DNA of 64,000 nucleotides from Methylobacillus glycogenes JCM 2850 (GTDB lineage Bacteria > Pseudomonadota > Gammaproteobacteria > Burkholderiales > Methylophilaceae), in NCBI RefSeq assembly GCF_000617925.1, contig NZ_BAMT01000006.1:1-64000 (forward strand), given 5' to 3'. Under the pieces are notes generated by a model. It was given only the letters and a program-made list of their open reading frames with translations, ran no database searches and had not been told where the DNA came from. Shown here piece after piece: positions 40,739 through 49,539 of this stretch. Both the position numbers and the translations under genes were made by a program. Numbering within the stretch: position 1 is the first letter of the stretch; the number at the start of each line of letters is the position of its first letter.

Positions 40739-41694
40739 GTAGCCAACCTGCAATCAGCATGGCCAGCACGCTGGCCAACAGCACAAACCCAGCCCAGAGA
40801 TACAGGCTGCGATTCACCAGTTTAACCGCCGCCAGAATGGTGGCGGCTTCAGCCCTGGGGCCTATACCCAAAGCGGGACGTTGCTTGACTGTGCCATGGT
40901 AAGGCGCTGCGCCGCCCAGCTGAATATGCAGCGCCCCTGCGCCTGCCGCCATCACTGGCCCGGCATTAGGCTATACCATTGCCTGCCCTGCCAAAACCAG
41001 CACTGCAATGCCAGGCGCGTATGACCGCTGAGCGCATAACTAAGGGCGGTAAGCCGGGCGGGAATCAAATTGAGCAAGTCATCCAGGCGCGCGGCAGCCC
41101 AGCCGAAATGCAGGAAACGCGGCGTGCGGTAGCCCCACATCGCATCCAACGTATTTGCCAGCCGGAACATTAACGCCCCCGGACCGCCTAACAGTACAAA
41201 CCAGAACAAGGCAGCAAAGATGGCGTCATTGCCATTTTCCAGTACTGATTCCACGCTGGCACTGGCAATTTCACGCTCATCCAGTGCCTGGGTGTCGCGG
41301 CTGACGATCATGCCTACGGCATGGCGCGCGGCGGGTAAATCCCGGCGCAGCAGTGCTGGTATATCGCCATGGCATGCTCCTTCAGGCTACGTGCGCCTAT
41401 GGCAAAATAAAGCAAGAGCAGATGCGCTACCCAGCCATATTCAAGCTGGCATAGTGCCCAAGCCAGGGCCACGGGCGGCAGCAACAGCACCAACCAGGCA
41501 ATCAGGCCCAGAATACGCGCAGGTACTGGGCCAAGCCCCAGATTCAAACGCCGTTCCAGCGTCTGGGCCAGATTGCCAAAACCCGCCAGCGGGTGCCAGC
41601 GCCGCGGTTCACCCAGGCACAAATCCAGCAATAGCGCGGCAATAAGCAGGCTTGGGCATACTAACCAAGAGATGGGATAATCGGACAATGACAT
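40731..41694 (-). CDS. cbiB: Adenosylcobinamide-phosphate synthase CbiB (two one-base frameshifts)
   Basis: Polytopic membrane enzyme that couples adenosylcobyric acid with aminopropanol (phosphate). It begins [20 protein letters not shown] with the signature [18 protein letters not shown], then [25 protein letters not shown] and the C-terminal [15 protein letters not shown]. Two bases are missing: one near 41356 (restoring [19 protein letters not shown]) and one near 40969 (restoring [14 protein letters not shown]). The repaired length is about 321 residues. Its start codon lies within 7 bp of the divergent cobQ start. Confidence 0.9.
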
Positions 41695-43163
41695 ACGCCA
41701 AAACACTGATGGTTCAAGGGACCACCTCGGATGCGGGCAAGAGCACGCTGGTGGCTGCGATATGCCGGGTATTGTACCGCAGGGGGGTAGGCGTGGTGCC
41801 ATTCAAGCCGCAGAACATGGCGCTCAACTCTGCCGTTACCAGCGATGGCGGCGAGATAGGCCGCGCCCAGGCCGTGCAGGCGCAAGCCAGTGGCCTGACG
41901 CCGCATACCGATATGAACCCGGTGCTGCTCAAGCCCAATACCGATACTGGCTGCCAGGTGATTGTGCACGGCAAGGTGGTAGCCAATCTTGAGGCCAATG
42001 CCTATCACGCCTACAAACCCAAAGCCATGCAGGCGGTAATGGCCTCGTGGCAGCGCTTGCGTGAGCAGTATCAATGCGTGGTGGTCGAAGGCGCAGGCAG
42101 CCCGGCAGAAATTAATCTGCGCGAGAATGATATTGCCAACATGGGCTTTGCCGAAGCCGCAGATTGCCCGGTGGTTCTGGTGGCCGATATTCACAGAGGC
42201 GGCGTGTTTGCGCATTTGGTGGGCACGCTGGCGCTGCTGTCCGCTGCGGAGCGTGAGCGTGTCGTCGGTTTTGTCATCAACCGCTTCCGTGGTGATATTG
42301 CCTTGCTGCAACCCGGACTGGACTGGCTGGAGCAAGAGACGGGCAAACCCGTGCTCGGCGTACTGCCCTATCTGCACGATTTGCACATAGAGGCCGAGGA
42401 TGCCGTGGCCAGTACCAGCCTGCACAAGCCACAAACCTGGCTAAGAGTTGTTGCGCCCGTGCTGCCGCATGTCAGCAACCATACCGATATGGATGCCTTG
42501 CGCATGCATCCGCATGTGGATTTCCAGTTTATTGCCCTCAATGAGCCATTGCCTGCTTGTGATCTTATTGTGCTGCCGGGCAGCAAGAATGTGCGCGGTG
42601 ACTTTGCTGCGCTGCAAGCCCACGGCTGGCAGGAGAAAATCGCCAGGCACCTGCGCTACGGCGGCAAGGTGCTAGGCATTTGCGGCGGCTTTCAAATGCT
42701 GGGCCAGCATATTCATGACCCACATGGCATAGAAGGCGAAGCTGGTTCTAGCGATGGTTTTGGCTGGCTGGAAATGGAAACCACGCTGACCAAGGAAAAA
42801 CGCCTGAAGGAAGTGGCGGGGCGCCTGAGTTTTGCCGAGGCTGAGATCACAGGCTATGAAATTCATATGGGCGTCAGCAGCGGCCCGGCTTTGCAGCGGC
42901 CAGTGTTGCATATTGGCGAGCAGCCTGAGGGCGCGATGTCTGCAGATGGACAGATTGCGGGTACTTATCTGCATGGCTTGTTTGACCATGCTGAGGCCAC
43001 CCAGGCCTGGCTCAACTGGGCGGGTTATAACCAGGTGGCGGCGGCTGAAACGCAAATCGCGCATTACGATTATGTTGCGCTGCGAGAAGCCAGCCTAGAG
43101 CGCTTGGCCGACGCGGTAGAAGCATGCCTGGATTGGCAAAAACTCAAGGCCTATCTGCCCTGA
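41688..43163 (+). CDS. cobQ: Cobyric acid synthase CobQ
   Basis: CobQ/CbiP amidates side chains b, d, e and g of adenosylcobyrinic acid diamide using glutamine and ATP. The 491-residue protein has the N-terminal synthetase motif [51 protein letters not shown], and a C-terminal class I amidotransferase domain with nucleophile Cys in [11 protein letters not shown] and the later His/Glu in [12 protein letters not shown] at 41688 is in keeping with family starts. It is divergent from cbiB with overlapping 5' ends. Intact. Confidence 0.96.
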   Translation: MTYAKTLMVQGTTSDAGKSTLVAAICRVLYRRGVGVVPFKPQNMALNSAVTSDGGEIGRAQAVQAQASGLTPHTDMNPVLLKPNTDTGCQVIVHGKVVANLEANAYHAYKPKAMQAVMASWQRLREQYQCVVVEGAGSPAEINLRENDIANMGFAEAADCPVVLVADIHRGGVFAHLVGTLALLSAAERERVVGFVINRFRGDIALLQPGLDWLEQETGKPVLGVLPYLHDLHIEAEDAVASTSLHKPQTWLRVVAPVLPHVSNHTDMDALRMHPHVDFQFIALNEPLPACDLIVLPGSKNVRGDFAALQAHGWQEKIARHLRYGGKVLGICGGFQMLGQHIHDPHGIEGEAGSSDGFGWLEMETTLTKEKRLKEVAGRLSFAEAEITGYEIHMGVSSGPALQRPVLHIGEQPEGAMSADGQIAGTYLHGLFDHAEATQAWLNWAGYNQVAAAETQIAHYDYVALREASLERLADAVEACLDWQKLKAYLP

Positions 43164-43199
43164 AACCGTGGTCAAGCCAGCGTTGCTGAACGCTGCGCC

Positions 43200-43241
43200 A
43201 AGACAAAGCCCAGGCGCTAGAGTATAATGAGAATAATTCTT
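43200..43241 (+). promoter_or_regulatory. Promoter with overlapping Fur-like box before the fecI-type gene
   Basis: AAGACA (43200-43205), 17 bp, TATAAT (43223-43228). A Fur-box-like 19-mer starting TATAATGAGAATAATT (43223-43241) matches the Fur consensus at 14 of 19 positions by my count and covers the -10 element, so iron-bound Fur would block polymerase. Confidence 0.6.
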
Positions 43242-43255
43242 CTTTTGGTCTGAGC

Positions 43256-43786
43256 ATGTCGTTCGAGCTTGAGCAGCAGGCGCTGCACTCTCTTTACAGC
43301 AATCACCACGGCTGGCTTTATGGCTGGTTGAAACGCAAACTCGGTGACGCTGGCGATGCTGCAGACCTGGCGCAAGATACCTTTGTGCGCATACTCACGG
43401 CCCCGTAACAAAGTACTGAAAAGCAATCCGGCTGGCAGTTGCAGGAGCCACGCGCTTATTTGACCGTGGTGGCCAAACGTCTGATGGCCAATCTCTACCG
43501 CAGGCGCGCGCTGGAACAAGCCTACCTTGAAGCCCTGGCGCAAATGCCGCCAGCACTGGCTCCCTCACCCGAACATAGCTTATTGATTCTGGAAACCCTG
43601 CAGCAGGTAGATAGCATGCTGGATGGCCTGGAAGAAAAACCTCGCGCCGCCTTCCTCATGGCGCAACTTGAGGGCATGACTTATGCGCAGATTGCCCTGG
43701 AGCTTGATGTGAGCGAACGTAGCGTCAAACGCTATATGGTGCAGGCCATGGCGCGCTGCATCATGCTGGCTGGAGAGTCAGAGTAA
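43256..43786 (+). CDS. FecI-type ECF sigma factor (apparent in-frame stop)
   Basis: Iron-starvation ECF sigma factor controlling the receptor gene downstream. Region 2 reads LYSNHHGWLYGWLKRKLGDAGDAADLAQDTFVRIL. EPRAYLTVVAKRLMANLYRRR and region 4 (MTYAQIALELDVSERSVKRY) follow. A TAA at 43406-43408 interrupts the frame. It disappears if the CCCC at 43401-43404 is one C too long and the TT at 43439-43440 one T too short, which gives LTARNKVLKSNPAGSLQEPRAYL, a better family sequence. About 176 residues. A Fur-like box lies in its promoter and the anti-sigma gene starts 3 bp later. Confidence 0.85.
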
Positions 43787-43789
43787 GGC

Positions 43790-44750
43790 ATGAAGCCGCC
43801 GCCGCAGTTAGTCGTGGATGAACGCATAGCCGTGCAAGCCGCGGAGTGGTTTTTCCGCATGCAGGAACAAGATGTTTCGCCAGCCGAGCAGCTGGCCTGG
43901 CAAACCTGGATGCAGAGTGACCCGCGCCATGACCAAGCCTGGCAACGGGCGCAGCAAATCAGCCAGCGCCTAGGCTTGCTACCGCCTGACCTCTCGGCAG
44001 CTACCCTCAAGCGCAGCCGACTGAGCAAACATCAAGCTGGCAGACGCCAGGCAGTCAAGACCCTCGCCATCATGCTGGCCCTGGGCACGGCAAGCTGGCA
44101 AGGCTGGCGCAGCGAACCCGCGCAGCTATGGCTGGCGCAATACAGTACGCGCCGGGGTGAGCGTAAACAAATTCAACTGGCAGATGGCAGTGTGCTGCAC
44201 CTCAACACTGCGAGCGGCATAGACACTGTGTTTGATGCTGCACAGCGGCGCATCATGCTGAAGACAGGTGAAATCCTGGTGCAGACTGCAAAGGATGCCA
44301 GACCTGCAGGTTGCTACCCGCCATGGCTTGTTACAACCCTTGGGAACGCGCTTTATTGTACGTGATCACGACGACAGCACTGACCTAGCTGTGCTGGAAG
44401 GTGCGGTAGAAATTACCACGGCTGGCGGTCAACGCCAGGTGATAGATGCAGGTTGGCAAACCCGTTTCGACAGCCGTGCTATCGCCTCCGCCAGTGCCTT
44501 ACAACCGCATGCCGATGGTTGGATCAAGGGCATGATGCATGCGCGCGATATGCGACTTGCAGATTTTGCTGCCGAGCTCGCGCGCTACCGAAACGGTATC
44601 TTGCGTTGTGGGGCAAAGGTGGCAGATTTGCGCATTTCCGGCGCGTATCAGCTGGATCATAGCGAAGAAGTACTAAACAGCTTGCCCTTGGTGTTGCCAG
44701 TCAAGATTGAGTATTTCACCCGTTACTGGGTCAGCATTGCTGCGGCTTAG
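43790..44750 (+). CDS. FecR-type anti-sigma/sensor protein (one-base frameshift)
   Basis: Inner-membrane FecR protein that passes the signal from the outer-membrane receptor to the ECF sigma factor. The cytoplasmic N-terminal domain (VDERIAVQAAEWFFRMQEQD) is followed by one membrane helix near residues 88-104 and a periplasmic FecR domain (YSTRRGERKQIQLADGSVLHLN, GEILVQTA, GTRFIVRD, VLEGAVEI). The frame breaks at about 44304. Adding one C (agacctgc to agaccctgc) gives DARPLQVATRHGLLQPLG. The repaired length is about 319 residues. It sits between fecI-type and receptor genes, the classical order. Confidence 0.9.
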
Positions 44751-44896
44751 TCTGTCTATGGGCCTGGTTCTTCTTGCGCATAAGAGCCAGAGCGAATTTG
44801 TTTAAAAAGTTGTGTGTCATTTTTTGGCCCTTTTCTTGATCTGGTGTGTGAAGTGAATTGAAAGCGATTTTTATTCACGTTACCTAAGGGAAATTC

Positions 44897-47317
44897 ATGC
44901 ATCAGTCACCGCGTAACCCTGGTCTGCAACAGGCTGTCCGGGGCGCAATCCTTCTGTTGGCCAGCTTCAATCTGGCCACTATCACTCCAGCCCAGGCAGA
45001 TGGCATCAACGCACAAGCCACGGCCTACCATATCGCTGCGGGCACCCTGGAAAGCGCATTGGGCGATTTCGCTGCTGCGGCAGGTATCAGTATCACCGTG
45101 CCGCCCGCCCTGGTCGCTGGCAAGCAAAGCCAAGGCCTTAGTGGCAGCTATTCTGTACAGCAGGGCTTTGATCGTTTGCTTAGCGGCTCAGGGCTGCAGG
45201 CCACAGAAGCCAGTAAGGGTGTGTATGTGCTGCAGAAGGCAAAATCTTTGGGCGCGGACAAGAGTAGCGAGGCTGCCTTACCGGAAGTCAGTGTAACTGG
45301 CCGTAGCGAGCGCAGTGCTGTCACTGAGGGTAGCGGCTCCTATACCACCAAGGCGGTGAGCATAGGCAAGACTGAGCAAACTTTGCGCGAGATTCCGCAA
45401 TCGGTATCGGTGATGACACGCCAGCAGATGAATGACCAGAACTTCACTACCGTAGCCGAAGCGCTAAACCAGATGACGGGGGTACGCAGCTATGGTTATG
45501 AGCGCGGTGAAAGTTTTATGATCCGCGGTTATACCGCCAACACACAATTCAATGGTGTACCGCAGCAAGATAGCTCGCGGCATTACGATCTGGCTCTCTA
45601 TGACCGTGTAGAAGTGCTGCGCGGCCCTTCCGGCCTGCTGACGGGCAGTGGTGAGCCTGGCGGTACCATTAATTACGTACTCAAGCGTCCTCAGGATGTG
45701 CTGAGCATGTCGGCAGTGGCGGGCTGGGGTTCCTGGAACCAGAAGCGTGGCGAGCTGGATGTAGGTGGCCCTCTGAATGAGGATGGCAGCCTGCGCGGTC
45801 GTACCGTCATGGTGTATCAGGATCAGGACAAGTTTTATGACGTGGGTGGTAACCGCGATCAGTTGCTTTATGGCGTGCTGGAATACGACATTACGCCGCA
45901 AACCACCGTGGGTTTATGGGCTAGCTATTCGGACCGTCAGTACAAGACCTTCTGGGGTTTGCCAGTCTATAGCGATGGCAGCCTGCCTAGCAGCCGTTCC
46001 AGCTTTGTTGGTATCAACAAGAATGCGGAAGATGAAGATCAGAATCTGGCGCTGGACTTTAAGCACAAGTTTGATAGTGGCTGGGTCGCCAAAGGCGTAT
46101 ACAGCTACAAGAACAATGAATATTCGGGTTATGGTGTCTATGCCACTACGCCAATCAACACGCTCACAGGTTTGAGCAATGTCAATGTAGGCTTTATTGA
46201 TACCGAAAGCACCTGGCGCAGCCTGGATTTCAACCTCAGTGGCCCGGTGGAATTGTTTGGTCGCACCCATACCCTGACCGTAGGCTATAACAAGGCCGAG
46301 TTCGATTATCTGGGAGGCTCGCGCTACAGCAGTGCGACCAACCGCGATCCGCTTAATCAGCATAACTGGGACGGTGTGCTTAACAGCAATATCCTGCGCA
46401 AGAGCCAGACCTACACCGAGCAATCCGGTTTCTATGCCTCAGCCAGAATCAAGCTACTGGAACCGCTTAGCGTGATCTTGGGTGGGCGCTGGACCGATTA
46501 CAGCAACAAGAGCCGCACAGGCTGGCCCACCAAGACTGCCTGGCAGCATAGCGATGCCAATACCGATGGCGAATTCACGCCCTATGCAGGCGTGGTCTGG
46601 GACATCAACCAGCAGATCACCTGGTATGCCAGCTATGCGGACACCTTTGTGCCACAGACGCAACGCAATGCCGGTGACCGTGTGCTGGACCCGCGTGTAG
46701 GTTGGCAGATAGAAACCGGCCTCAAGGGTGAATTCCTTGATGGTCGCGTCAATGCGTCAGCTGCCTTGTTCCGCATTCGCGACAAGAATCGTGCTTTGGT
46801 GGATACCAGCATCGCAGGCTGTACAACTTCCACAGGGGAGTGCTACCGCCAGGCGGGTGTGGTGCAAAGTGAGGGGGTGGAGTTTGAAGTGGCAGGGCAG
46901 GTCAGCCGCAATCTGGATCTCTCGGCAGGTTATACCTACAACCATGCTGAATACCTCAGCGATGGCACGGTAAGTTCAGGCACACGTTTTGCCGCCAACC
47001 AGATACCACGCCATATGTTCAAGTTCTGGTCGCAATATCGCTTTGATGGCAGCACTTTTGGGGGATTATTGCAGGGGCTGAGCGCGGGTGCGGGTGTGCA
47101 GGCACAAAGTGATATGTATACCGATACCACACGCCAGGGTAGCTATGCCATCGCTTCGGCCAAGCTGGGCTATAAAATCAACCAGCAATGGGATGCTTCG
47201 CTCACCATCAACAACCTGTTTGATCGCAAATACCTGCAATACCCAGGCTCTACCATGTTCTTCAACATTTACGGTGCGCCGCGCAATGCTTTGCTGATGG
47301 TGCGCTGGAACTACTAA
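44897..47317 (+). CDS. TonB-dependent siderophore receptor with signalling (STN) domain
   Basis: FpvA/FecA-type outer-membrane transporter of 806 residues. It has a signal peptide ending in PAQA (about residue 34) and an STN signalling domain at about 40-115 (AYHIAAGTLESALGDFAAAAGI) that contacts FecR. The plug domain (QTLREIPQSVSVMTRQQM, GFxIRGY-type FMIRGYTANTQFNGVPQQ, YDRVEVLRGPSGLL) is followed by a 22-strand barrel ending in the terminal aromatic residue (MVRWNY). AGGG lies 9 bp before the ATG. Fec-type regulation is implied by the two genes upstream and the Fur-like box. The ligand is probably a ferric siderophore; identity unknown. Confidence 0.93.
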   Translation: MHQSPRNPGLQQAVRGAILLLASFNLATITPAQADGINAQATAYHIAAGTLESALGDFAAAAGISITVPPALVAGKQSQGLSGSYSVQQGFDRLLSGSGLQATEASKGVYVLQKAKSLGADKSSEAALPEVSVTGRSERSAVTEGSGSYTTKAVSIGKTEQTLREIPQSVSVMTRQQMNDQNFTTVAEALNQMTGVRSYGYERGESFMIRGYTANTQFNGVPQQDSSRHYDLALYDRVEVLRGPSGLLTGSGEPGGTINYVLKRPQDVLSMSAVAGWGSWNQKRGELDVGGPLNEDGSLRGRTVMVYQDQDKFYDVGGNRDQLLYGVLEYDITPQTTVGLWASYSDRQYKTFWGLPVYSDGSLPSSRSSFVGINKNAEDEDQNLALDFKHKFDSGWVAKGVYSYKNNEYSGYGVYATTPINTLTGLSNVNVGFIDTESTWRSLDFNLSGPVELFGRTHTLTVGYNKAEFDYLGGSRYSSATNRDPLNQHNWDGVLNSNILRKSQTYTEQSGFYASARIKLLEPLSVILGGRWTDYSNKSRTGWPTKTAWQHSDANTDGEFTPYAGVVWDINQQITWYASYADTFVPQTQRNAGDRVLDPRVGWQIETGLKGEFLDGRVNASAALFRIRDKNRALVDTSIAGCTTSTGECYRQAGVVQSEGVEFEVAGQVSRNLDLSAGYTYNHAEYLSDGTVSSGTRFAANQIPRHMFKFWSQYRFDGSTFGGLLQGLSAGAGVQAQSDMYTDTTRQGSYAIASAKLGYKINQQWDASLTINNLFDRKYLQYPGSTMFFNIYGAPRNALLMVRWNY

Positions 47318-47387
47318 ATGCATCAACGCAGTTGATAGCGAGTTAAGCTTGAGGTGTCATTAAGCATTAATGCACACAGGCATGAAG

Positions 47388-47422
47388 TAGACAAAAGGCA
47401 TCCAGTGGGTGCCTTTTGTCTA
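47388..47422. terminator. Bidirectional-type hairpin after the siderophore receptor
   Basis: TAGACAAAAGGCATCC, loop AGT, GGGTGCCTTTTGTCTA forms a 16-bp stem with one G-T pair. The A/T-rich flanks of the GC core provide U-runs on either strand. Confidence 0.75.
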
Positions 47423-47505
47423 TGCAGCTAGCACGCGGGCTATAATGCGGGGCGGCATGCCAGTTACAAGGTTAGGCATGTGACATTCAGCAAACAGGAG
47501 TACAC

Positions 47506-48132
47506 ATGGCGCAGCAAGCACAGCATATCCCCGAGAATACCCAGCCAGACCCAGGCAAAAAATCCGGCATCATTGCCCTGTTATTGTCGGTATTCGGTTT
47601 ACCGCTGGTGGGCACGGTTATCGGCATCTACGCCTTGCTCAAGTCCCGTGCCGCCGGGCATAGCAATCTGTTTGCCATTCTGGCGATTGTGATCAACCTG
47701 ATTTACACCATACTGCTGCTGCTATTTCTCAGCGGTATTTTCTATGTCTCCAAATCCGCGCTGGAACAACGCCAGCAGGAAGATGCGCTGGAGGCACTGA
47801 CCGCAGCGCAGGAAAAAGCCGAGCGTGCGGCGGGTAATGTAGATACCGACCGCATTGCCGAGGAAATACAGGCCAAGCTCGCGCTTTATAACGAAGCCCA
47901 TGGTCATTACCCATCTTTTGGTCAGTTGCTGGCAGCGCGTGGCCCTGAGGCTTTGTCTACAGAGCAGCGTGAGGTGTTGGTTAACACTGGCAAGCCACGC
48001 AGTACACGCGTGGGTTTTCAGGCCTGCGTGGCATCGAACGGGGTGGGTAGCGGTGCCATGCTGACACCGGGTTCTGGCAACCCAGTGCTGGTGGCGGGTA
48101 ACTGCAACAATATGGCGGCTAGGCGCGAGTAA
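47506..48132 (+). CDS. Hypothetical membrane protein, DUF4190-like N-terminus
   Basis: 208 residues, not recognised as a named protein. The N-terminus is hydrophilic (Gln/Pro-rich). Two membrane helices (SGIIALLLSVFGLPLVGTVI region and LFAILAIVINLIYTILLLLF) resemble DUF4190-type proteins. A charged coiled coil (ALEQRQQEDALEALTAAQEKAERA) follows, and then a soluble C-terminal part with AEEIQAKLALYNEAHGHYPS, which looks like the start of a pilin/pseudopilin globular domain, and two Cys. ATG has GGAG upstream. Its last 14 bp overlap the convergent PepSY gene. Confidence 0.6.
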   Translation: MAQQAQHIPENTQPDPGKKSGIIALLLSVFGLPLVGTVIGIYALLKSRAAGHSNLFAILAIVINLIYTILLLLFLSGIFYVSKSALEQRQQEDALEALTAAQEKAERAAGNVDTDRIAEEIQAKLALYNEAHGHYPSFGQLLAARGPEALSTEQREVLVNTGKPRSTRVGFQACVASNGVGSGAMLTPGSGNPVLVAGNCNNMAARRE

Positions 48133-49539
48133 GCCTGCGCCAGCCCATCACCATGCCCGCCAGGGTGAGGATAAAACCACCCAGCGATAAGGTTATTACC
48201 AGCACCCAGCGCGGTAGTTCGGCATTATCAAAAGGCGTGAAATCCAGGCGGTGCAGGGCAGCAAACAACCAGCGATAGCCACGGCTGTTGTTGTCCTGCG
48301 AGGCGACGATGCGTGTGGTGGCGGGGTCTACGTAATAGCTGGTATTCGACGCATCGTTAAAATCAATGCGTATCACTGGCGAGGTCATCTCCAGTCTTTT
48401 GCCGTAGTAATAAATATCCCCATGCGCCAGCAGCGTGCTGGCTTTCACTGTGCCCTCGGCAACCAGTTTGGCCGCCTGTGTGGCAAATTGCGCAGCGCTA
48501 ACTGCGGGCAGCAGCTGGCCGTCTTGCGGCTGGAGCAGACTGCGGCCTCTGGCGTTTGAGGCCAAGAGATAAGTCTGTCCGCCAAAGCTGACCCACTCAA
48601 TCTCCTTAGCCTGCAGAGCTAAGGTAGCAGGTAGCGCAGGCGCTTGCGATAAAGGCCCGGCCTGTGTCCAGGCCTGCGTTTCCGCTTCACTGAGCTTTCT
48701 GCCAGATAAAAGATCAAAGGGTTTTACCGAAAGCCAGCCGCTGAATAGCCAGGTCAGGCAGAACATGCCTGCCAGCATGCCAGACAGATGATGCCATTTT
48801 GCCCAGCCACGATAAGGTGTGACGCGGCCACCTTTGTAACGGCGTCGCAGCCTTAGCCTGTCTATGCCTAACCAAATACCCAAGCCCGCCAGCAAGGTGG
48901 CAGGGAGTGACAGCCACATGATCACTTGACGCCAGGCCTTGGGGTAATCCGCACGTAGCGGCGTGAAGTACACCCAATGAATTACAGAGCCCAACCAGTT
49001 CCAGGCACGTTGCTGGTGGTGGTATCCAGTACCACTTCACCTGTGCGGCTGGAAACATACAAGCTGGTGCCATTGGCAAACTCGGCGCGGTATAGCGGTC
49101 TGTGTGGGTGCAGGGCTGAGGAGATGCTCCATTGATCACGCTCCAGCAGTTCCAGGTCGGTCAGCGTGGCTGCAGGCAGAAAGGCTTGTGCATTACTGCG
49201 TGCCAGTGCTGGCGTGACGGTGAGTCGCTCGCCATCATCAGCATATAAAGACTGCCATTTGCCCTCTACGCGCAGGTGGTAGAGCGGGCGGCCTTGCTGC
49301 ATGGTCAGGCGCAGACTATCGGGCTCGGCCTGAATAATATCTGAGGCCTGGGCTGGCGTGATTTGCACCAGCCCAGGCTGTATGGGCTGCATATGCGGCC
49401 ATTTTTCCTCGGGCGTCAGTGAGGGGTAGGCAACAAACAACATCACCACCCCGGAAATAAACCACAACAGCACCAAGAGGCCCAGGCCTATGCCCAGCCA
49501 GCGATGCCAAAGGTGGAGCTGACGCGCGAGGCTGGCCAT
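48119..49539 (-). CDS. PepSY-associated transmembrane protein (one-base frameshift)
   Basis: About 473 residues after repair. The N-terminal helix (LHLWHRWLGIGLGLLVLLWF) is followed by a periplasmic PepSY domain (ITPAQASDIIQAEP), a second helix pair (IMWLSLPATLLAGLGIWLGI; HHLSGMLAGMFCLTWLFSGW), a second periplasmic PepSY-like region and a last helix. Such proteins accompany TonB receptors and are thought to act as reductases or releasers of imported ligands. The frame breaks at 49009. Adding one G on the plus strand (C on the coding strand) restores SNRAWNWLGSVIHWVYF. It shares TAATG with the receptor gene upstream, so it falls under the same cobalamin riboswitch. Confidence 0.85.

Noticed and set aside
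43401-43440. Stop-codon read-through in the ECF sigma gene
   Set aside because: One extra C and one missing T explain the TAA and give a better family sequence (LTARNKVLKSNPAGSLQEPRAYL).
44751-44896. Fur box or promoter directly before the siderophore receptor
   Set aside because: AT-rich but no convincing Fur match or paired hexamers; expression is more likely through the upstream ECF sigma factor.
47388-47422. Small RNA gene at the hairpin after the receptor
   Set aside because: A terminator explains the hairpin and no promoter is visible just upstream.
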